From positions 248,001 to 312,000 of the forward strand of contig NZ_CP088285.1 in NCBI RefSeq assembly GCF_011516645.4: 64,000 nt of DNA, in the 5' to 3' direction. The DNA is from Bradyrhizobium septentrionale. Lineage in GTDB: Bacteria > Pseudomonadota > Alphaproteobacteria > Rhizobiales > Xanthobacteraceae. Both the position numbers and the translations under genes were made by a program. Below the pieces are notes generated by a model that ran no database searches, was not told where the DNA came from, and saw nothing but the letters and a program-made list of their open reading frames with translations. Below, in pieces: positions 1 to 8,580 of this stretch; position 1 is the stretch's first letter, and each line of letters starts with the position of its first letter.

Positions 1-1236
1 ATCGCGGTCGGCCCGACCGGCAGCGAGGATGTCAAGCTGATCCAGGGCTTCGCACAGGCCTTTACGCATGACGGCAGCGCGGTGCGGCTGAAGCCGCTGA
101 CGACGCAAGGCTCCGCCGAAAGCATCGCGCTGTTCACCGCCAACAAGGTCGACCTCGCGGTGGTGCGCGGCGATCTCGATTTGCCCGCGAGCGCCGAGTC
201 GGTTGCGATCCTGCGCAAGAACGTCGTCGTGCTGTGGGCGCCCTCGGGCGGCAAGGGCAAGCGGCGATCCGCGAAGATCAAGGGCATCGACGATCTCGCC
301 GGACACAAGGTCGGCGTGGTCGGCAGCACCCAGGCCAATGTCACGCTGCTGCGCGTGATCCTGACCGAGTCCGGCGTCAACCCCGACAAGGTCGCGGTCG
401 GCCAGTTCAAGACCAGCCAGATCGCCGACCTCGCGCGCGATCCCTCGCTCGACGCCTACATGACGGTCGGCCCGCTCGACAGCAAGATCACGTCGGATGC
501 GATCACGGCGACGGCAGCCGCGCGCGGCGAGCCGGTATTCCTCCCGATCGATGTCTCGGAAGCCATCGCGCAGAAGCATCCGCGCTACGAATCCGAGGAG
601 ATCGCCGGCAGCATCTTCTCGTCGTCGCCGGCGCGACCGGAAGACAAGGTCGAGACCGTCGGCGTCAATCACCTCATCATCGCGCAGCATCGGCTGGACG
701 ACGCCACGGTCGGCGCGCTCGACCGGCAATTGTTCACGCTGCGGCTCCAGGTCGCGCGCGATCTGCCGGCGGCGTCCAAGATCGAGAAGCCCGACACCGA
801 CAAGGATGCCGCGCTGCCGGCGCATCAGGGCGCGGCGGCCTATATCGACGGCACCGAGCGCACCTTCCTCGAAAAATACTCCGACTACATCTGGGGCGGC
901 ATCCTGCTGATCTCCGGCCTCGGCTCGGCCGGCGCCTGGCTGCGCCACTACATGAAACGCGAGGAGCGCGAGCACTACATCACCCATCGCGACAATCTGC
1001 TGACGCTGATCTCGCGGGTGCGCGGCGCCGAGACGACGGAGGAGCTCGCGGCGATGCAGAGCGATGCGGACGCACTATTGCGCGAGGCGCTCGATTGCTA
1101 TGACGACGGCGCGATCGAGGAAGGCGATCTCTCGGTGATCGGACTGACGCTCGAGCAATTCCACCACGCCGTCACCGACCGCCGCGCCGCGATCAACGGT
1201 GACCGGCCGGGCCTGCCGCGGATGCGCGCCGGCTAG
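1..1236 (+). CDS. TAXI family TRAP transporter solute-binding protein (5' partial)
   Basis: The reading frame is open from the first base, so the true start lies upstream; 411 residues are visible. The sequence resembles the periplasmic TAXI-type binding proteins of TRAP transporters, which capture a small organic substrate for a DctQM-type permease. A hydrophobic segment at about bases 885-945 (key residues WGGILL and GLGSAGAWL) is followed by a charged tail of about 95 residues. This suggests the binding domain is tethered to the inner membrane, which is unusual for the family. No permease gene is visible downstream. The substrate cannot be told from the sequence. The gene ends in TAG. Confidence 0.8.
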   Translation: MAVGPTGSEDVKLIQGFAQAFTHDGSAVRLKPLTTQGSAESIALFTANKVDLAVVRGDLDLPASAESVAILRKNVVVLWAPSGGKGKRRSAKIKGIDDLAGHKVGVVGSTQANVTLLRVILTESGVNPDKVAVGQFKTSQIADLARDPSLDAYMTVGPLDSKITSDAITATAAARGEPVFLPIDVSEAIAQKHPRYESEEIAGSIFSSSPARPEDKVETVGVNHLIIAQHRLDDATVGALDRQLFTLRLQVARDLPAASKIEKPDTDKDAALPAHQGAAAYIDGTERTFLEKYSDYIWGGILLISGLGSAGAWLRHYMKREEREHYITHRDNLLTLISRVRGAETTEELAAMQSDADALLREALDCYDDGAIEEGDLSVIGLTLEQFHHAVTDRRAAINGDRPGLPRMRAG

Positions 1237-1349
1237 GCGCGCGCACGCCGATTGCACCGAGAGCAATGTGCACCGAGAGCAATGTTTGCATTGCGCGTGC
1301 ATGCGCGCGTGGCCATGTTGAGTACGACCACAACGCTCCGCACGACACC

Positions 1350-2132
1350 ATGATCACGTCCATTATCGCTGACCTGCCCGGGCCGTTCGTGCTCGCCGTT
1401 GCCTTCGCCGGCGTGTTCCTGATCGCCTTCATGAAGGGCGCGTTCGGCGGCGGCTTTGCCATCGTCGGCATCCCGCTGCTCTCGCTGGCGATGGATCCGA
1501 TCGCGGCGGGCGCGCTGCTGGCGCCGCTGTTTGTCGTCATGGACATCACGGCGCTGCGATTCTGGCGCCCCAACACCTGGTCGCGCACAGACCTCGCGAT
1601 GCTGCTGCCGGCGCTCGTGATCGGCATCGGCCTCGGCTATTTCGTGTTGCGCGATCTTGACCGGCATGCGGTCGAGATCGTGATGGGGCTGGTGACGCTG
1701 GTGTTCGCGGCGCTGTGGTTTCTCGGCGGCGGCGAGATCAAGCCGCGCCCGCGCTCGACGATCAAGGCGACCTTCGCCGGCCTGTCCTCCGGCGTCACCA
1801 CGATGGTGGCGCATTCGGGCGGACCGCCGCTGGCGATCTATTTGCTGCCGCTCGGCATGTCGAAGACGCTTTACGCCGGCACCACCAGCCTGTTCTTCAC
1901 GGTCGGCAACCTGCTGAAGGCCGGTCCGTGGCTCGTGCTCGCCACGCCCTCGCGCGGCCTGTGGATCCTGATGGCCCTTTGCGTGCCGGCCGTGCCGGTC
2001 GGCGTCTGGGCCGGTTGGCGGTTGCACGAACGCCTCGACCAGCGCGCGCTCTACCGCGCCTGCTACGCCATTCTGGTCATCACCGCGGCCAAGCTGCTGT
2101 GGGACGGATTGGCCGGATACGTCCATCCCTGA
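1350..2132 (+). CDS. Sulfite exporter TauE/SafE family membrane protein
   Basis: This 260-residue protein is almost wholly hydrophobic, with about eight membrane segments. It has the glycine-rich start typical of TauE/SafE permeases (KGAFGGGFAIVGIPLL) repeated in weaker form in the second half (GLSSGVTTMVAHSGGPPLAIYLL), reflecting the family's internal duplication. The family exports sulfite, sulfoacetate or related anions across the inner membrane, but the substrate here is unknown. ATG at 1350 is chosen because residues encoded upstream of it are not membrane-like; an in-frame ATG also exists at 1266. It is a single gene between unrelated neighbours. Confidence 0.85.
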   Translation: MITSIIADLPGPFVLAVAFAGVFLIAFMKGAFGGGFAIVGIPLLSLAMDPIAAGALLAPLFVVMDITALRFWRPNTWSRTDLAMLLPALVIGIGLGYFVLRDLDRHAVEIVMGLVTLVFAALWFLGGGEIKPRPRSTIKATFAGLSSGVTTMVAHSGGPPLAIYLLPLGMSKTLYAGTTSLFFTVGNLLKAGPWLVLATPSRGLWILMALCVPAVPVGVWAGWRLHERLDQRALYRACYAILVITAAKLLWDGLAGYVHP

Positions 2133-2203
2133 GGTCTTGCCGTCCCTTCCGGCAACCCGCCCTTAACCGTTCGACGAAACACGGACGAAACAAATCCCTA
2201 ACG

Positions 2204-2231
2204 GCACGAAACCATTTTGGCGATTTCGTGC
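2204..2231. promoter_or_regulatory. Inverted repeat upstream of the L,D-transpeptidase gene
   Basis: GCACGAAA at 2204-2211 is mirrored by TTTCGTGC at 2224-2231, an 8-bp perfect dyad with a 12-base spacer. It lies between the end of the TauE/SafE gene (2132) and the transpeptidase start (2319). It could be an operator or a transcript hairpin; there is no T-run to make it a clear terminator. Confidence 0.3.
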
Positions 2232-2318
2232 AAACGTCCTGAAACGCCTCGCCTGTACTGGTTTGACCCAACGACGCGCCGGAACTGGCGCGCAGGGCGC
2301 AAACAACAGGGGTCGACA

Positions 2319-3008
2319 ATGTTCAATTCCATCAAGCTGAACGCACGTCTCGCTGCCGCCGCCTTCGGTGCGCTGGCGATCGGTACCGTCGCTTTCTCGA
2401 ATTCCGCCGCGGCCGCGCCGCTGCCGATGTTCCCGTTCATCCTCACGCCGCCGACCGAGGCGGTGCAGCCGCCGGTGCAGTCGATGCCCCAGGCACAGGA
2501 GGAAGGCCGTTCCGTTGAATTGCCTGCCCGGCTGCGCCGCCAGGTCGTCACCTATCCGACCCGCGAGGCGCCGGGCACCATCATCATCGATACCCCGAAC
2601 ACCTATCTCTATCTCGTGCTCGGCAACGGCCAGGCCATGCGCTACGGCATCGGCATCGGCCGCGACGGCTTCACCTGGTCGGGCACCCAGACCATCACCA
2701 AGAAGTCGGAATGGCCGGATTGGACCCCGCCCCCGGAGATGATCGCCCGTCAGCCCTATCTGCCGCGCCACATGGCCGGCGGCCCCGGCAACCCGCTCGG
2801 CGCTCGCGCCATGTATCTCGGCGGCACCATCTATCGCATCCACGGTACCAACGCGCCGGAGACGATCGGCACCCGCGTTTCCTCCGGTTGCCTGCGCCTG
2901 ACCAATCAAGATGTCTCCGACCTCTATTCGCGGGTCAACGTCGGCACCAAGGTGATCGTGCTGCCGATGACCGACCGCCGCGCCGACCTCGGCTCGGCGA
3001 TCCGCTAA
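2319..3008 (+). CDS. L,D-transpeptidase (ErfK/YbiS/YcfS/YnhG type)
   Basis: This 229-residue exported enzyme cross-links peptidoglycan or anchors proteins to it through L,D-peptide bonds in the periplasm. A signal peptide covers about residues 1-33 (KLNARLAAAAFGALAIG followed by an AAA-type cleavage region). The YkuD catalytic domain occupies roughly residues 75-215, with the catalytic signature His175-Gly...Ser-Ser-Gly-Cys191-Leu-Arg-Leu. The start at 2319 is supported by the signal peptide beginning there and a purine-rich stretch (CAGGGG) just upstream. Rhizobiales carry many paralogues, so no gene symbol is given. A GC-rich hairpin follows the stop. Confidence 0.93.
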   Translation: MFNSIKLNARLAAAAFGALAIGTVAFSNSAAAAPLPMFPFILTPPTEAVQPPVQSMPQAQEEGRSVELPARLRRQVVTYPTREAPGTIIIDTPNTYLYLVLGNGQAMRYGIGIGRDGFTWSGTQTITKKSEWPDWTPPPEMIARQPYLPRHMAGGPGNPLGARAMYLGGTIYRIHGTNAPETIGTRVSSGCLRLTNQDVSDLYSRVNVGTKVIVLPMTDRRADLGSAIR

Positions 3009-3032
3009 GCCGGACATATCGAGACATCGACA

Positions 3033-3059
3033 ACGGCCCCGGTGCCACGCCGGGGCCGT
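3033..3059 (+). terminator. GC-rich hairpin after the L,D-transpeptidase gene
   Basis: ACGGCCCCGG (3033-3042) pairs perfectly with CCGGGGCCGT (3050-3059) around a 7-base loop, 24 bases after the stop codon. No T-run follows, so intrinsic termination is plausible but not certain. Confidence 0.5.
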
Positions 3060-3214
3060 CGTCGCGTTGATAATCGTTAACCTCCGTGGCGATCGCTTGG
3101 CGATCTCTAGCCGCGACCTGCTTCCGCCCCCGAAGCAGCTTGATCCGGCCACACTGGCGCCCTGCTCGGGGGGCCTGTACAACCCCGGTCAAGTTCATTT
3201 CTACCGGGGGTACG

Positions 3215-4783
3215 ATGCGTCTACCGATGCATCCAAGGACGATAGCGCTCGGAATTGCGGTGGTGCTGGTCTCGTTCGTGATCAGCCTCAAGGCGATGGA
3301 GTGGCTCGCACCGAGCGCCACCGTGCCGTCGCCGCAGCTCACGCAACTGCCGCCGCTGCCGCAGGCGCCCCGCTCCTCGACGGTCGTGGCGCAGGTCTCG
3401 GTCGCCCTGTCGGCGATCCGCGACGCCGCCGAACGCGGCGCGCCGAAGACGTTTGGCGGCAAGGCCGACAATCCGGTGCAGCAGATCCTGCAAAATGCCG
3501 ACATCGGCTGGACGGCGTCGCGCGGGCCGATCGCGGCCACCGGCGCGCAGGATGTGCTGACGCTGACGACGCCGATCAGCGGAACGCTCAAGGTTACCGG
3601 TTCGCTGTCGGCGCAGGCGACCGGCGCGGTCAGCAATGCACTCGGCAGCCTGCTCGGCGGCAATGTCGCCAAGCAGATCGGCGCAGTGAACATCAAGAAT
3701 GTCAACGCCAACGCCGAGATCAAGGGCAGCGTCACCCTGACCTCGCGGCCGAAGCTCGGTGCGTCCTGGCGGATCGAGCCGAACCTGCAGGCGCAGGTCA
3801 ATCTCGGCGACACCAGCCTGTCGGCCGCCGGCGTCCGCATCAGCGTGCCGGCCCAGGTCAAGCCGGTGATCGACAAGGCGGTCGCCGACCAGATTTCCGC
3901 GGTCGAGGCGCGATTGCACAACGACCCGGTGTTCCAGAACAGCGCCCACGCGCAATGGACGAAGGCCTGCCGCTCGATCCCGCTGCAGGGCACCGGCGGC
4001 ACCTCGTCGATGCCGCCGATGTGGCTCGAGCTGAAGCCGATCCGCGCCATCGCCGCACAGCCGAAGGTCGATGCGTCTTCGATGAACCTCACAATGGGGA
4101 TCGAGGCCGAGACCCGGATCACGGAGACGCAGACCACCCCGAACTGTCCGTTCCCGGACAAACTCTCGATCGTGCCGCCGATGCCGAGCCAGGTCGCGGT
4201 CGGCCTGCCGGTCGACATGTCCTTCACCACGCTGACCCAGCTCGTCGAGGCGCAGCTCAAGGGCAAGACCTTCCCGGAGGACGGCTCCGGCCCGGTCGAC
4301 GTGACCGTCAAGAGCGCGAGCATCGCCGCCTCCGGCGACCGGCTGTTGATCTCGCTCCTGGTGCACGCCAAGGAGAAGACCAGCTGGTTCGGCCTTGGCG
4401 CCGAGGCGACCGTGTACATCTGGGGCCGGCCGCGGCTCGACCAGCAGGCGCAGACGCTGCGGCTGGCCGACGTCGAACTGGCGGTCGAATCCGAGGCCGC
4501 GTTCGGCTTGCTCGGCGCCGCCGCGCGCGCGGCGATCCCGCACCTGCAGCAGGCGCTCGCCGACCGCCTGGTGGTCGACCTCAAGCCGTTCGCGAGCAAT
4601 GCGCAACGCAAGATCGCTGCCGCGATCGCCGATCTGCAGAAGAACGAGGAAGGCATCCGCGTCGACGCCGAGGTCAACAGCATCCGGCTCGCCGGCATCG
4701 AGTTCGATTCGAAGACGATCCGGGTCATCGTGGAAACCGACGGCACCATCAAGGCCGCCGTCACCGCGCTACCGGCGCTGTAA
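3215..4783 (+). CDS. DUF4403 family protein
   Basis: This 522-residue protein begins with a membrane or signal segment (IALGIAVVLVSFVISLKAM, about residues 8-28) and continues as a large, mostly beta-type exported domain. It resembles the DUF4403 family of envelope proteins, which have no established biochemical role. The start at 3215 is chosen because the hydrophobic segment follows at once; a second ATG lies at 3227, and upstream in-frame codons encode arginine-rich sequence unlike a leader. The gene stands alone between a transpeptidase and an ABC binding protein, so context gives no function. Very long open frames on the opposite strand here are GC-driven shadows. Confidence 0.75.
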   Translation: MRLPMHPRTIALGIAVVLVSFVISLKAMEWLAPSATVPSPQLTQLPPLPQAPRSSTVVAQVSVALSAIRDAAERGAPKTFGGKADNPVQQILQNADIGWTASRGPIAATGAQDVLTLTTPISGTLKVTGSLSAQATGAVSNALGSLLGGNVAKQIGAVNIKNVNANAEIKGSVTLTSRPKLGASWRIEPNLQAQVNLGDTSLSAAGVRISVPAQVKPVIDKAVADQISAVEARLHNDPVFQNSAHAQWTKACRSIPLQGTGGTSSMPPMWLELKPIRAIAAQPKVDASSMNLTMGIEAETRITETQTTPNCPFPDKLSIVPPMPSQVAVGLPVDMSFTTLTQLVEAQLKGKTFPEDGSGPVDVTVKSASIAASGDRLLISLLVHAKEKTSWFGLGAEATVYIWGRPRLDQQAQTLRLADVELAVESEAAFGLLGAAARAAIPHLQQALADRLVVDLKPFASNAQRKIAAAIADLQKNEEGIRVDAEVNSIRLAGIEFDSKTIRVIVETDGTIKAAVTALPAL

Positions 4784-4920
4784 GGGCGCGGATCCGGCTG
4801 TTCCATCCGGCCGCGTATGCCCAAAAAGTCGTCTTTGCGACAGGTTGCCGCACCAGATAGAAGGTGCCCGTGGAAGCAACCCTCCAAGTAACTCCAACGA
4901 AAAATCAGGGAGAAAACACG

Positions 4921-6135
4921 ATGAAATCGCTCTTGGCCGCAGCTGCGGCCGGCCTCGCGTTGGCGGCCTCCGGCACCGCGGCCAACGCCCAGATCTCCGA
5001 CGACGTCGTCAAGATCGGCGTCCTCACCGACATGTCGAGCCTTTATGCGGACGCCACCGGCAAGGGCTCGGTCGCAGCCGTCGAGATGGCGGTCGCCGAT
5101 TACGGCGCCAAGGTGAAGGGCAAGCCCGTGCAGGTGGTCGTCGCCGATCACCAGAACAAGCCCGACGTCGGCGTCAACATCGCGCGCAACTGGTATGACA
5201 ATGACAAGGTCGACGCGATCTTCGACGTGCCGACCTCCTCGGTCGCGCTGCCGATCTCGGCGCTGACGCGCGAGAAGAACAAGATCCACATCAATTCCGG
5301 CGGCGGCTCCTCCGACATCACCGGCACCGCCTGCTCGCCCAACACGGTGCACTGGACCTACGACACCTACGCGCTGTCGAACGTCGCCGGCAAGGCGATG
5401 GTCAAGCGCGGCGAGGACACCTGGTTCTTCGTCACCGCCGACTACGCCTTCGGCATGGCGTTGGAGCGCGATGCCGCCAACGTCGTCAAGGAAAGCGGCG
5501 GCAAGGTGCTGGGCGACGTGCGACATCCGCTCAACTCGTCGGACTTCTCGTCGTTCCTGCTGCAAGCACAGGCCTCGAAGGCGAAGGTCGTGGCGCTGGC
5601 GAATGCCGGCGGCGACACCACCAACGCGCTGAAGCAGGCCTCCGAGTTCGGCCTGACCCAGGGCGGCCAGAAGATGATCGCGCTGCTGCAGGAAATCACC
5701 GACACGCACTCGCTCGGCATCAAGGCAACCCAGGGCCTGATCGTCACCGATGCGTTCTACTGGGACATGAACGACGAGACCCGCGCCTTCTCGAAGCGCT
5801 TCAACGAGAAGGTCGGCCACATGCCGACCATGATCCAGGCCGGCCTCTATTCGGCGACCATGCATTATTTGAAGGCGATCGAGGCGATCGGTACCGACGA
5901 GGCGCCGAAGGTGATGGCCCAAATGCGCGCCACGCCGGTCAACGACTTCTTCGCCAAGAACGGCCATATCCGTATCGACGGCCGCATGGTGCACGACATG
6001 TACCTGTTCGAGGTCAAGAAGCCCGAGGAATCCAAGGGCGAGTGGGACCTCTACAAGCTGATCGCCACCGTGCCCGGCGACGAAGCCTTCCGCCCGCTCG
6101 ACAAGGGCGGCTGCCCGCTGGTGAAGTCGAACTAG
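4921..6135 (+). CDS. Branched-chain amino-acid type ABC transporter substrate-binding protein
   Basis: This 404-residue periplasmic binding protein has a clear signal peptide (residues 1-23, ending in ANAQ). A LivK/AmiC-type ligand-binding fold follows, starting with VVKIGVLTDMSSLYAD. Such proteins feed LivHMGF-type importers of amino acids, amides or other small organics. No permease or ATPase genes are adjacent, so this is an orphan binding protein. ATG at 4921 follows a good ribosome site (CAGGGAGAAAACACG). The stop codon TAG at 6133-6135 is also the first three bases of a repeated element that runs into the intergenic space. Confidence 0.9.
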   Translation: MKSLLAAAAAGLALAASGTAANAQISDDVVKIGVLTDMSSLYADATGKGSVAAVEMAVADYGAKVKGKPVQVVVADHQNKPDVGVNIARNWYDNDKVDAIFDVPTSSVALPISALTREKNKIHINSGGGSSDITGTACSPNTVHWTYDTYALSNVAGKAMVKRGEDTWFFVTADYAFGMALERDAANVVKESGGKVLGDVRHPLNSSDFSSFLLQAQASKAKVVALANAGGDTTNALKQASEFGLTQGGQKMIALLQEITDTHSLGIKATQGLIVTDAFYWDMNDETRAFSKRFNEKVGHMPTMIQAGLYSATMHYLKAIEAIGTDEAPKVMAQMRATPVNDFFAKNGHIRIDGRMVHDMYLFEVKKPEESKGEWDLYKLIATVPGDEAFRPLDKGGCPLVKSN

Positions 6136-6237
6136 AGCGTTTTCGAGCGAAGTGGACGCCGGTTCGCGTGAAGAAAACGCGTCAAGACAAAAAGACTAGA
6201 GCTTCGGTTCTGATTCAAATCAGAACCGAAGCTCTAG
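6133..6237. repeat. Family A repeat, copy 1, full length with 20-bp palindromic tail
   Basis: The element starts with TAGAGCGTTTTCGAGCGAAG and has an inverted pair GCGTTTTC...GAAAACGC. It ends with a perfect 20-bp stem palindrome at 6196-6237, with a 2-base centre. Related copies lie at 16854-16952 and, inverted and truncated, at 63443-63499. The first three bases are the stop codon of the preceding binding protein gene. The palindrome may also act as a transcription terminator between this gene and the convergent dodecin gene. Confidence 0.85.
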
Positions 6238-6275
6238 ACGCCATCGCGAATTCGTGGGAGCCGCTTTGCGTGCGC

Positions 6276-6491
6276 CTACGAACCTTCGAACTTGAATGAG
6301 ACTTTCAACTTGGCACGGTAAGCTTCGACCTTGCCCGCGGCGTCCAGTTGCAGATCGAGCTCAACGACTTCGGCAACGCGCAAATCGCGCAGGGACTCTC
6401 CGGCCCTGCTGACCGCCGCTGTGGCGGCCTTTTCCCAGGAGTCCTTGCTGGTACCGATCAGCTCGATAACCTTGTAGACGCTCTCAGCCAT
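6276..6491 (-). CDS. Dodecin family flavin-binding protein
   Basis: This 71-residue protein matches dodecins, which form hollow dodecamers that bind flavins and buffer free FMN or riboflavin in the cytoplasm. The start (AESVYKVIELIGTS), the conserved Trp in DSWEKAA and the beta-rich end (KVEAYRAKLKVSFKFEG) fit the family, as does the length. ATG at 6491 follows a strong ribosome site (GGGAGGACGAC). It is transcribed alone, convergent with the ABC binding protein gene. Confidence 0.93.
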   Translation of the reverse strand: MAESVYKVIELIGTSKDSWEKAATAAVSRAGESLRDLRVAEVVELDLQLDAAGKVEAYRAKLKVSFKFEGS

Positions 6492-6683
6492 GTCGTCCTC
6501 CCGTTACTGTCAGACAGGACGCAAACGCTCCTGCCGCGACCAGCCTAACATCGGGATTTCCGGGCTGATAGGATGCGCCGCACCAATCGGCGTGCAGGGC
6601 GGCGCGCTGGCACCGTGAACAACTTCGACAACGCGATCACCGGGATCGCGCAATCGATCCGCTTCGTTTTGAAAGCGCTAGCT

Positions 6684-6971
6684 CTATCGGCCTGCACGAC
6701 GCGAACCGTGGCGCGGCAGATGGACAACGCCGATGCCGCTCTCCTGGGCCTGAAGCGCCTGCAGCACCGCGGGCGGCTCCAGCACCAGTTTTGCCGCCGG
6801 CGTCGGCGCGCCGTTATTGAGCACGTCGCGGTAGGGATAGAGCGCCTGGTAGGCGGCCGGCTCGGAGATCGCGGCTTGGGCCGAGGCCGTCGCCGCCGTG
6901 ATGGCCGACAGCGCCAGGGCCAGCGCGATGGTTTTGAACGTGGTTCCGACCTGGGAAATCCTGGTGGTCAT
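6684..6971 (-). CDS. Small secreted hypothetical protein
   Basis: This 95-residue protein has a convincing signal peptide (residues 1-28, with TIALALALSAITAATASAQ) and a short mature part of no recognised family. ATG at 6971 follows the ribosome site GGGAGCGTTACC. The mature part is rich in Ala, Pro and Leu and ends in a basic tail (PRHGSRRAGR). No function can be given. Its upstream region contains a palindrome at 7051-7070. Confidence 0.6.
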   Translation of the reverse strand: MTTRISQVGTTFKTIALALALSAITAATASAQAAISEPAAYQALYPYRDVLNNGAPTPAAKLVLEPPAVLQALQAQESGIGVVHLPRHGSRRAGR

Positions 6972-7506
6972 GGTAACGCTCCCGCGATTTACATCGCATA
7001 CGATTAACTCGTTCGCGCTTGATAAAGGCACCGTATGAGCCGACTTCAAGTATCCCGATTTAATCGGATACGATTTATTCGGGCGCAGGGCTTCAAATAT
7101 CCGTGTGACCCGGCAGGCTATGCGCGGCAGGCAAGGCTGCTGTGTTTGCTCGGCGTCGCTGGCGCCGAAGTCGCGTCAACCCGCACGCTGGTGATCGCAT
7201 CAGCAGATCCGGGCAGATTCGGATTCAACGCACGGCAGGCTTGCCGGTCGCGTGCACGCGCATTCAAGCTTCGCGCTCGGAGACGTCCGGCTGATGCACG
7301 ACGCCAATTCCCGCTGCTGCCGGAATTGTGCATGCAACCGCCCGCCGATGAGAATCTTGCAACGAGATGCCTTCGGCAACACCGATGCATTGCTTTCGAA
7401 GCCGGTCAAATTCGAGCCGGATCGGACAAGCAGCCGAGGTTGGCAGGATTTAACATCGACGCCATAGTAAGCGACTATCGTGGTCGTGAGCCGAGTGGAG
7501 TCAGCT
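6972..7506. other. 535-base stretch without a supported gene
   Basis: No reading frame here has a family match or plausible codon pattern. The part at 6990-7100 is AT-rich for this genome and holds the palindrome listed separately, so it is probably the promoter region of the leftward gene at 6684-6971. The rest, up to the HlyD gene, shows nothing recognisable. Confidence 0.5.
7051..7070. promoter_or_regulatory. AT-centred palindrome, candidate operator
   Basis: CCGATTTAATCGG at 7055-7067 is a perfect dyad. Flanking TATC and GATA extend it to 7051-7070, with one unpaired base. A related 15-base sequence with ATACGATT occurs at 6997-7011 and 7067-7081. It lies about 80-100 bases upstream of the leftward gene starting at 6971. 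Confidence 0.35.
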
Positions 7507-8580
7507 ATGGACGCGCAAGCCTCTGGTAACGAAAACCAAAGCACGCCCGAGCCGGCACCTGCACCACGCCAAGAGAATCCGCCCGAGAATCCGCACGCCG
7601 CGACGCGCACGCCGGCCATCATCGTCGGTGTCATTGCCGCTATCATCGTTGCGCTGTCGATCTATTATCTGCTGCGGCCGGAGCCGCTGCTGGTGCAGGG
7701 CGAGGTCGATGCCACGCGGCTCGATATCGCCGCGCGCGTCGACGGACGGGTCAAGGAGATCCCGGTCGAGCGCGGCCAGAACGTCACCGCGGGCGCCGTG
7801 CTGGTGCGCATCGACAATCCGGAAACCCTTGCAAAACAGGACCAAATGCGCGCGGCCAAGGCCGTCGCGGACGCCCAGCTCGCCAATGTGCTGGTCGGCA
7901 CGCGGGCCGAAACCATCGCCGCGCGCAAGGCCGAGATGGAGCGCGCGGAGGCAGCCCAGGTGCTGGCGCAGAAGACCTTCGATCGCGCCAAGACGTTGAC
8001 CGAGCAAGGCAACGCGCCGCAGGCGCGTCTCGACCAGACCACCGATGCGCTGCATGAAGCCGAGCGTGGGCTCGATCAGGCCAAGTCGGCCTATGAGCAG
8101 GCGGTCAACGGCTACACCAAGGAAGAGCGCGCGATCGCGAAAGCCAATGTCGAGAAGGCCGAAGCGGACATTCAGAGTGTCAAATCGGTCATCGATCAGC
8201 TCGCAGTCTATGCTCCCATCGCCTCGCAGGTCTATCAGCGCAATGTCGAGCCCGGCGAATATGTCTCGCCGGGCGTGCCGCTGGTGACGCTGATCGATCT
8301 CGGCGATCTCTGGATCCACTTCGATCTGCGCGAGGATCTGGTCAAAGGCCTCAAGGTCGGCGACAAGTTCGACGTCCGCATTCCCGCGCTCGACGACCGT
8401 CATGTCACCGTCGAGGTCAAGCTGATTGCTACCAAGGGCGAGTATGCGGGCTGGCGGGCGACGCGCGCCACCGGCGATTTCGATTTGCGGACATTCTCGA
8501 TCCGCGCCTACCCGGTGCAGCCGGTGCCCGAATTGCGTCCGGGCATGAGCGCCTATCTCGACTGGCGGTCGCGCCAATGA
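7507..8580 (+). CDS. HlyD family periplasmic adaptor (exporter subunit)
   Basis: This 357-residue membrane fusion protein has a proline-rich cytoplasmic start, one membrane anchor (about residues 37-57, IIVGVIAAIIVALSIYYLL), a lipoyl half-motif (VDGRVKEIPVERGQNVTAG), a long alpha-helical hairpin (about residues 115-225) and the second barrel half (APIASQVYQRNVEPGEYVSPG). Such proteins link an inner-membrane exporter to the outer envelope. ATG at 7507 is preferred over the GTG at 7480 because GTGGAG precedes it at normal spacing. The stop overlaps the start of the permease gene (ATGA), so the two are translationally coupled. Confidence 0.9.
   Translation: MDAQASGNENQSTPEPAPAPRQENPPENPHAATRTPAIIVGVIAAIIVALSIYYLLRPEPLLVQGEVDATRLDIAARVDGRVKEIPVERGQNVTAGAVLVRIDNPETLAKQDQMRAAKAVADAQLANVLVGTRAETIAARKAEMERAEAAQVLAQKTFDRAKTLTEQGNAPQARLDQTTDALHEAERGLDQAKSAYEQAVNGYTKEERAIAKANVEKAEADIQSVKSVIDQLAVYAPIASQVYQRNVEPGEYVSPGVPLVTLIDLGDLWIHFDLREDLVKGLKVGDKFDVRIPALDDRHVTVEVKLIATKGEYAGWRATRATGDFDLRTFSIRAYPVQPVPELRPGMSAYLDWRSRQ

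Noticed and set aside
3067..4860. A 597-codon plus-strand frame overlapping the DUF4403 gene
   Set aside because: It is out of frame with a supported gene and its sequence is Arg/Gly/Asp-rich without membrane or domain pattern.
2935..5994. A 1019-codon open frame on the minus strand
   Set aside because: It lies opposite three well-supported rightward genes and has low-complexity, Arg/Ala/Ser-rich sequence. It is a GC-driven shadow frame.
7035..7529. Open frames of 70-165 codons in the intergenic stretch before the HlyD gene
   Set aside because: Several frames overlap on both strands, none has a ribosome site or recognisable pattern, and all are Cys/Arg-rich noise.
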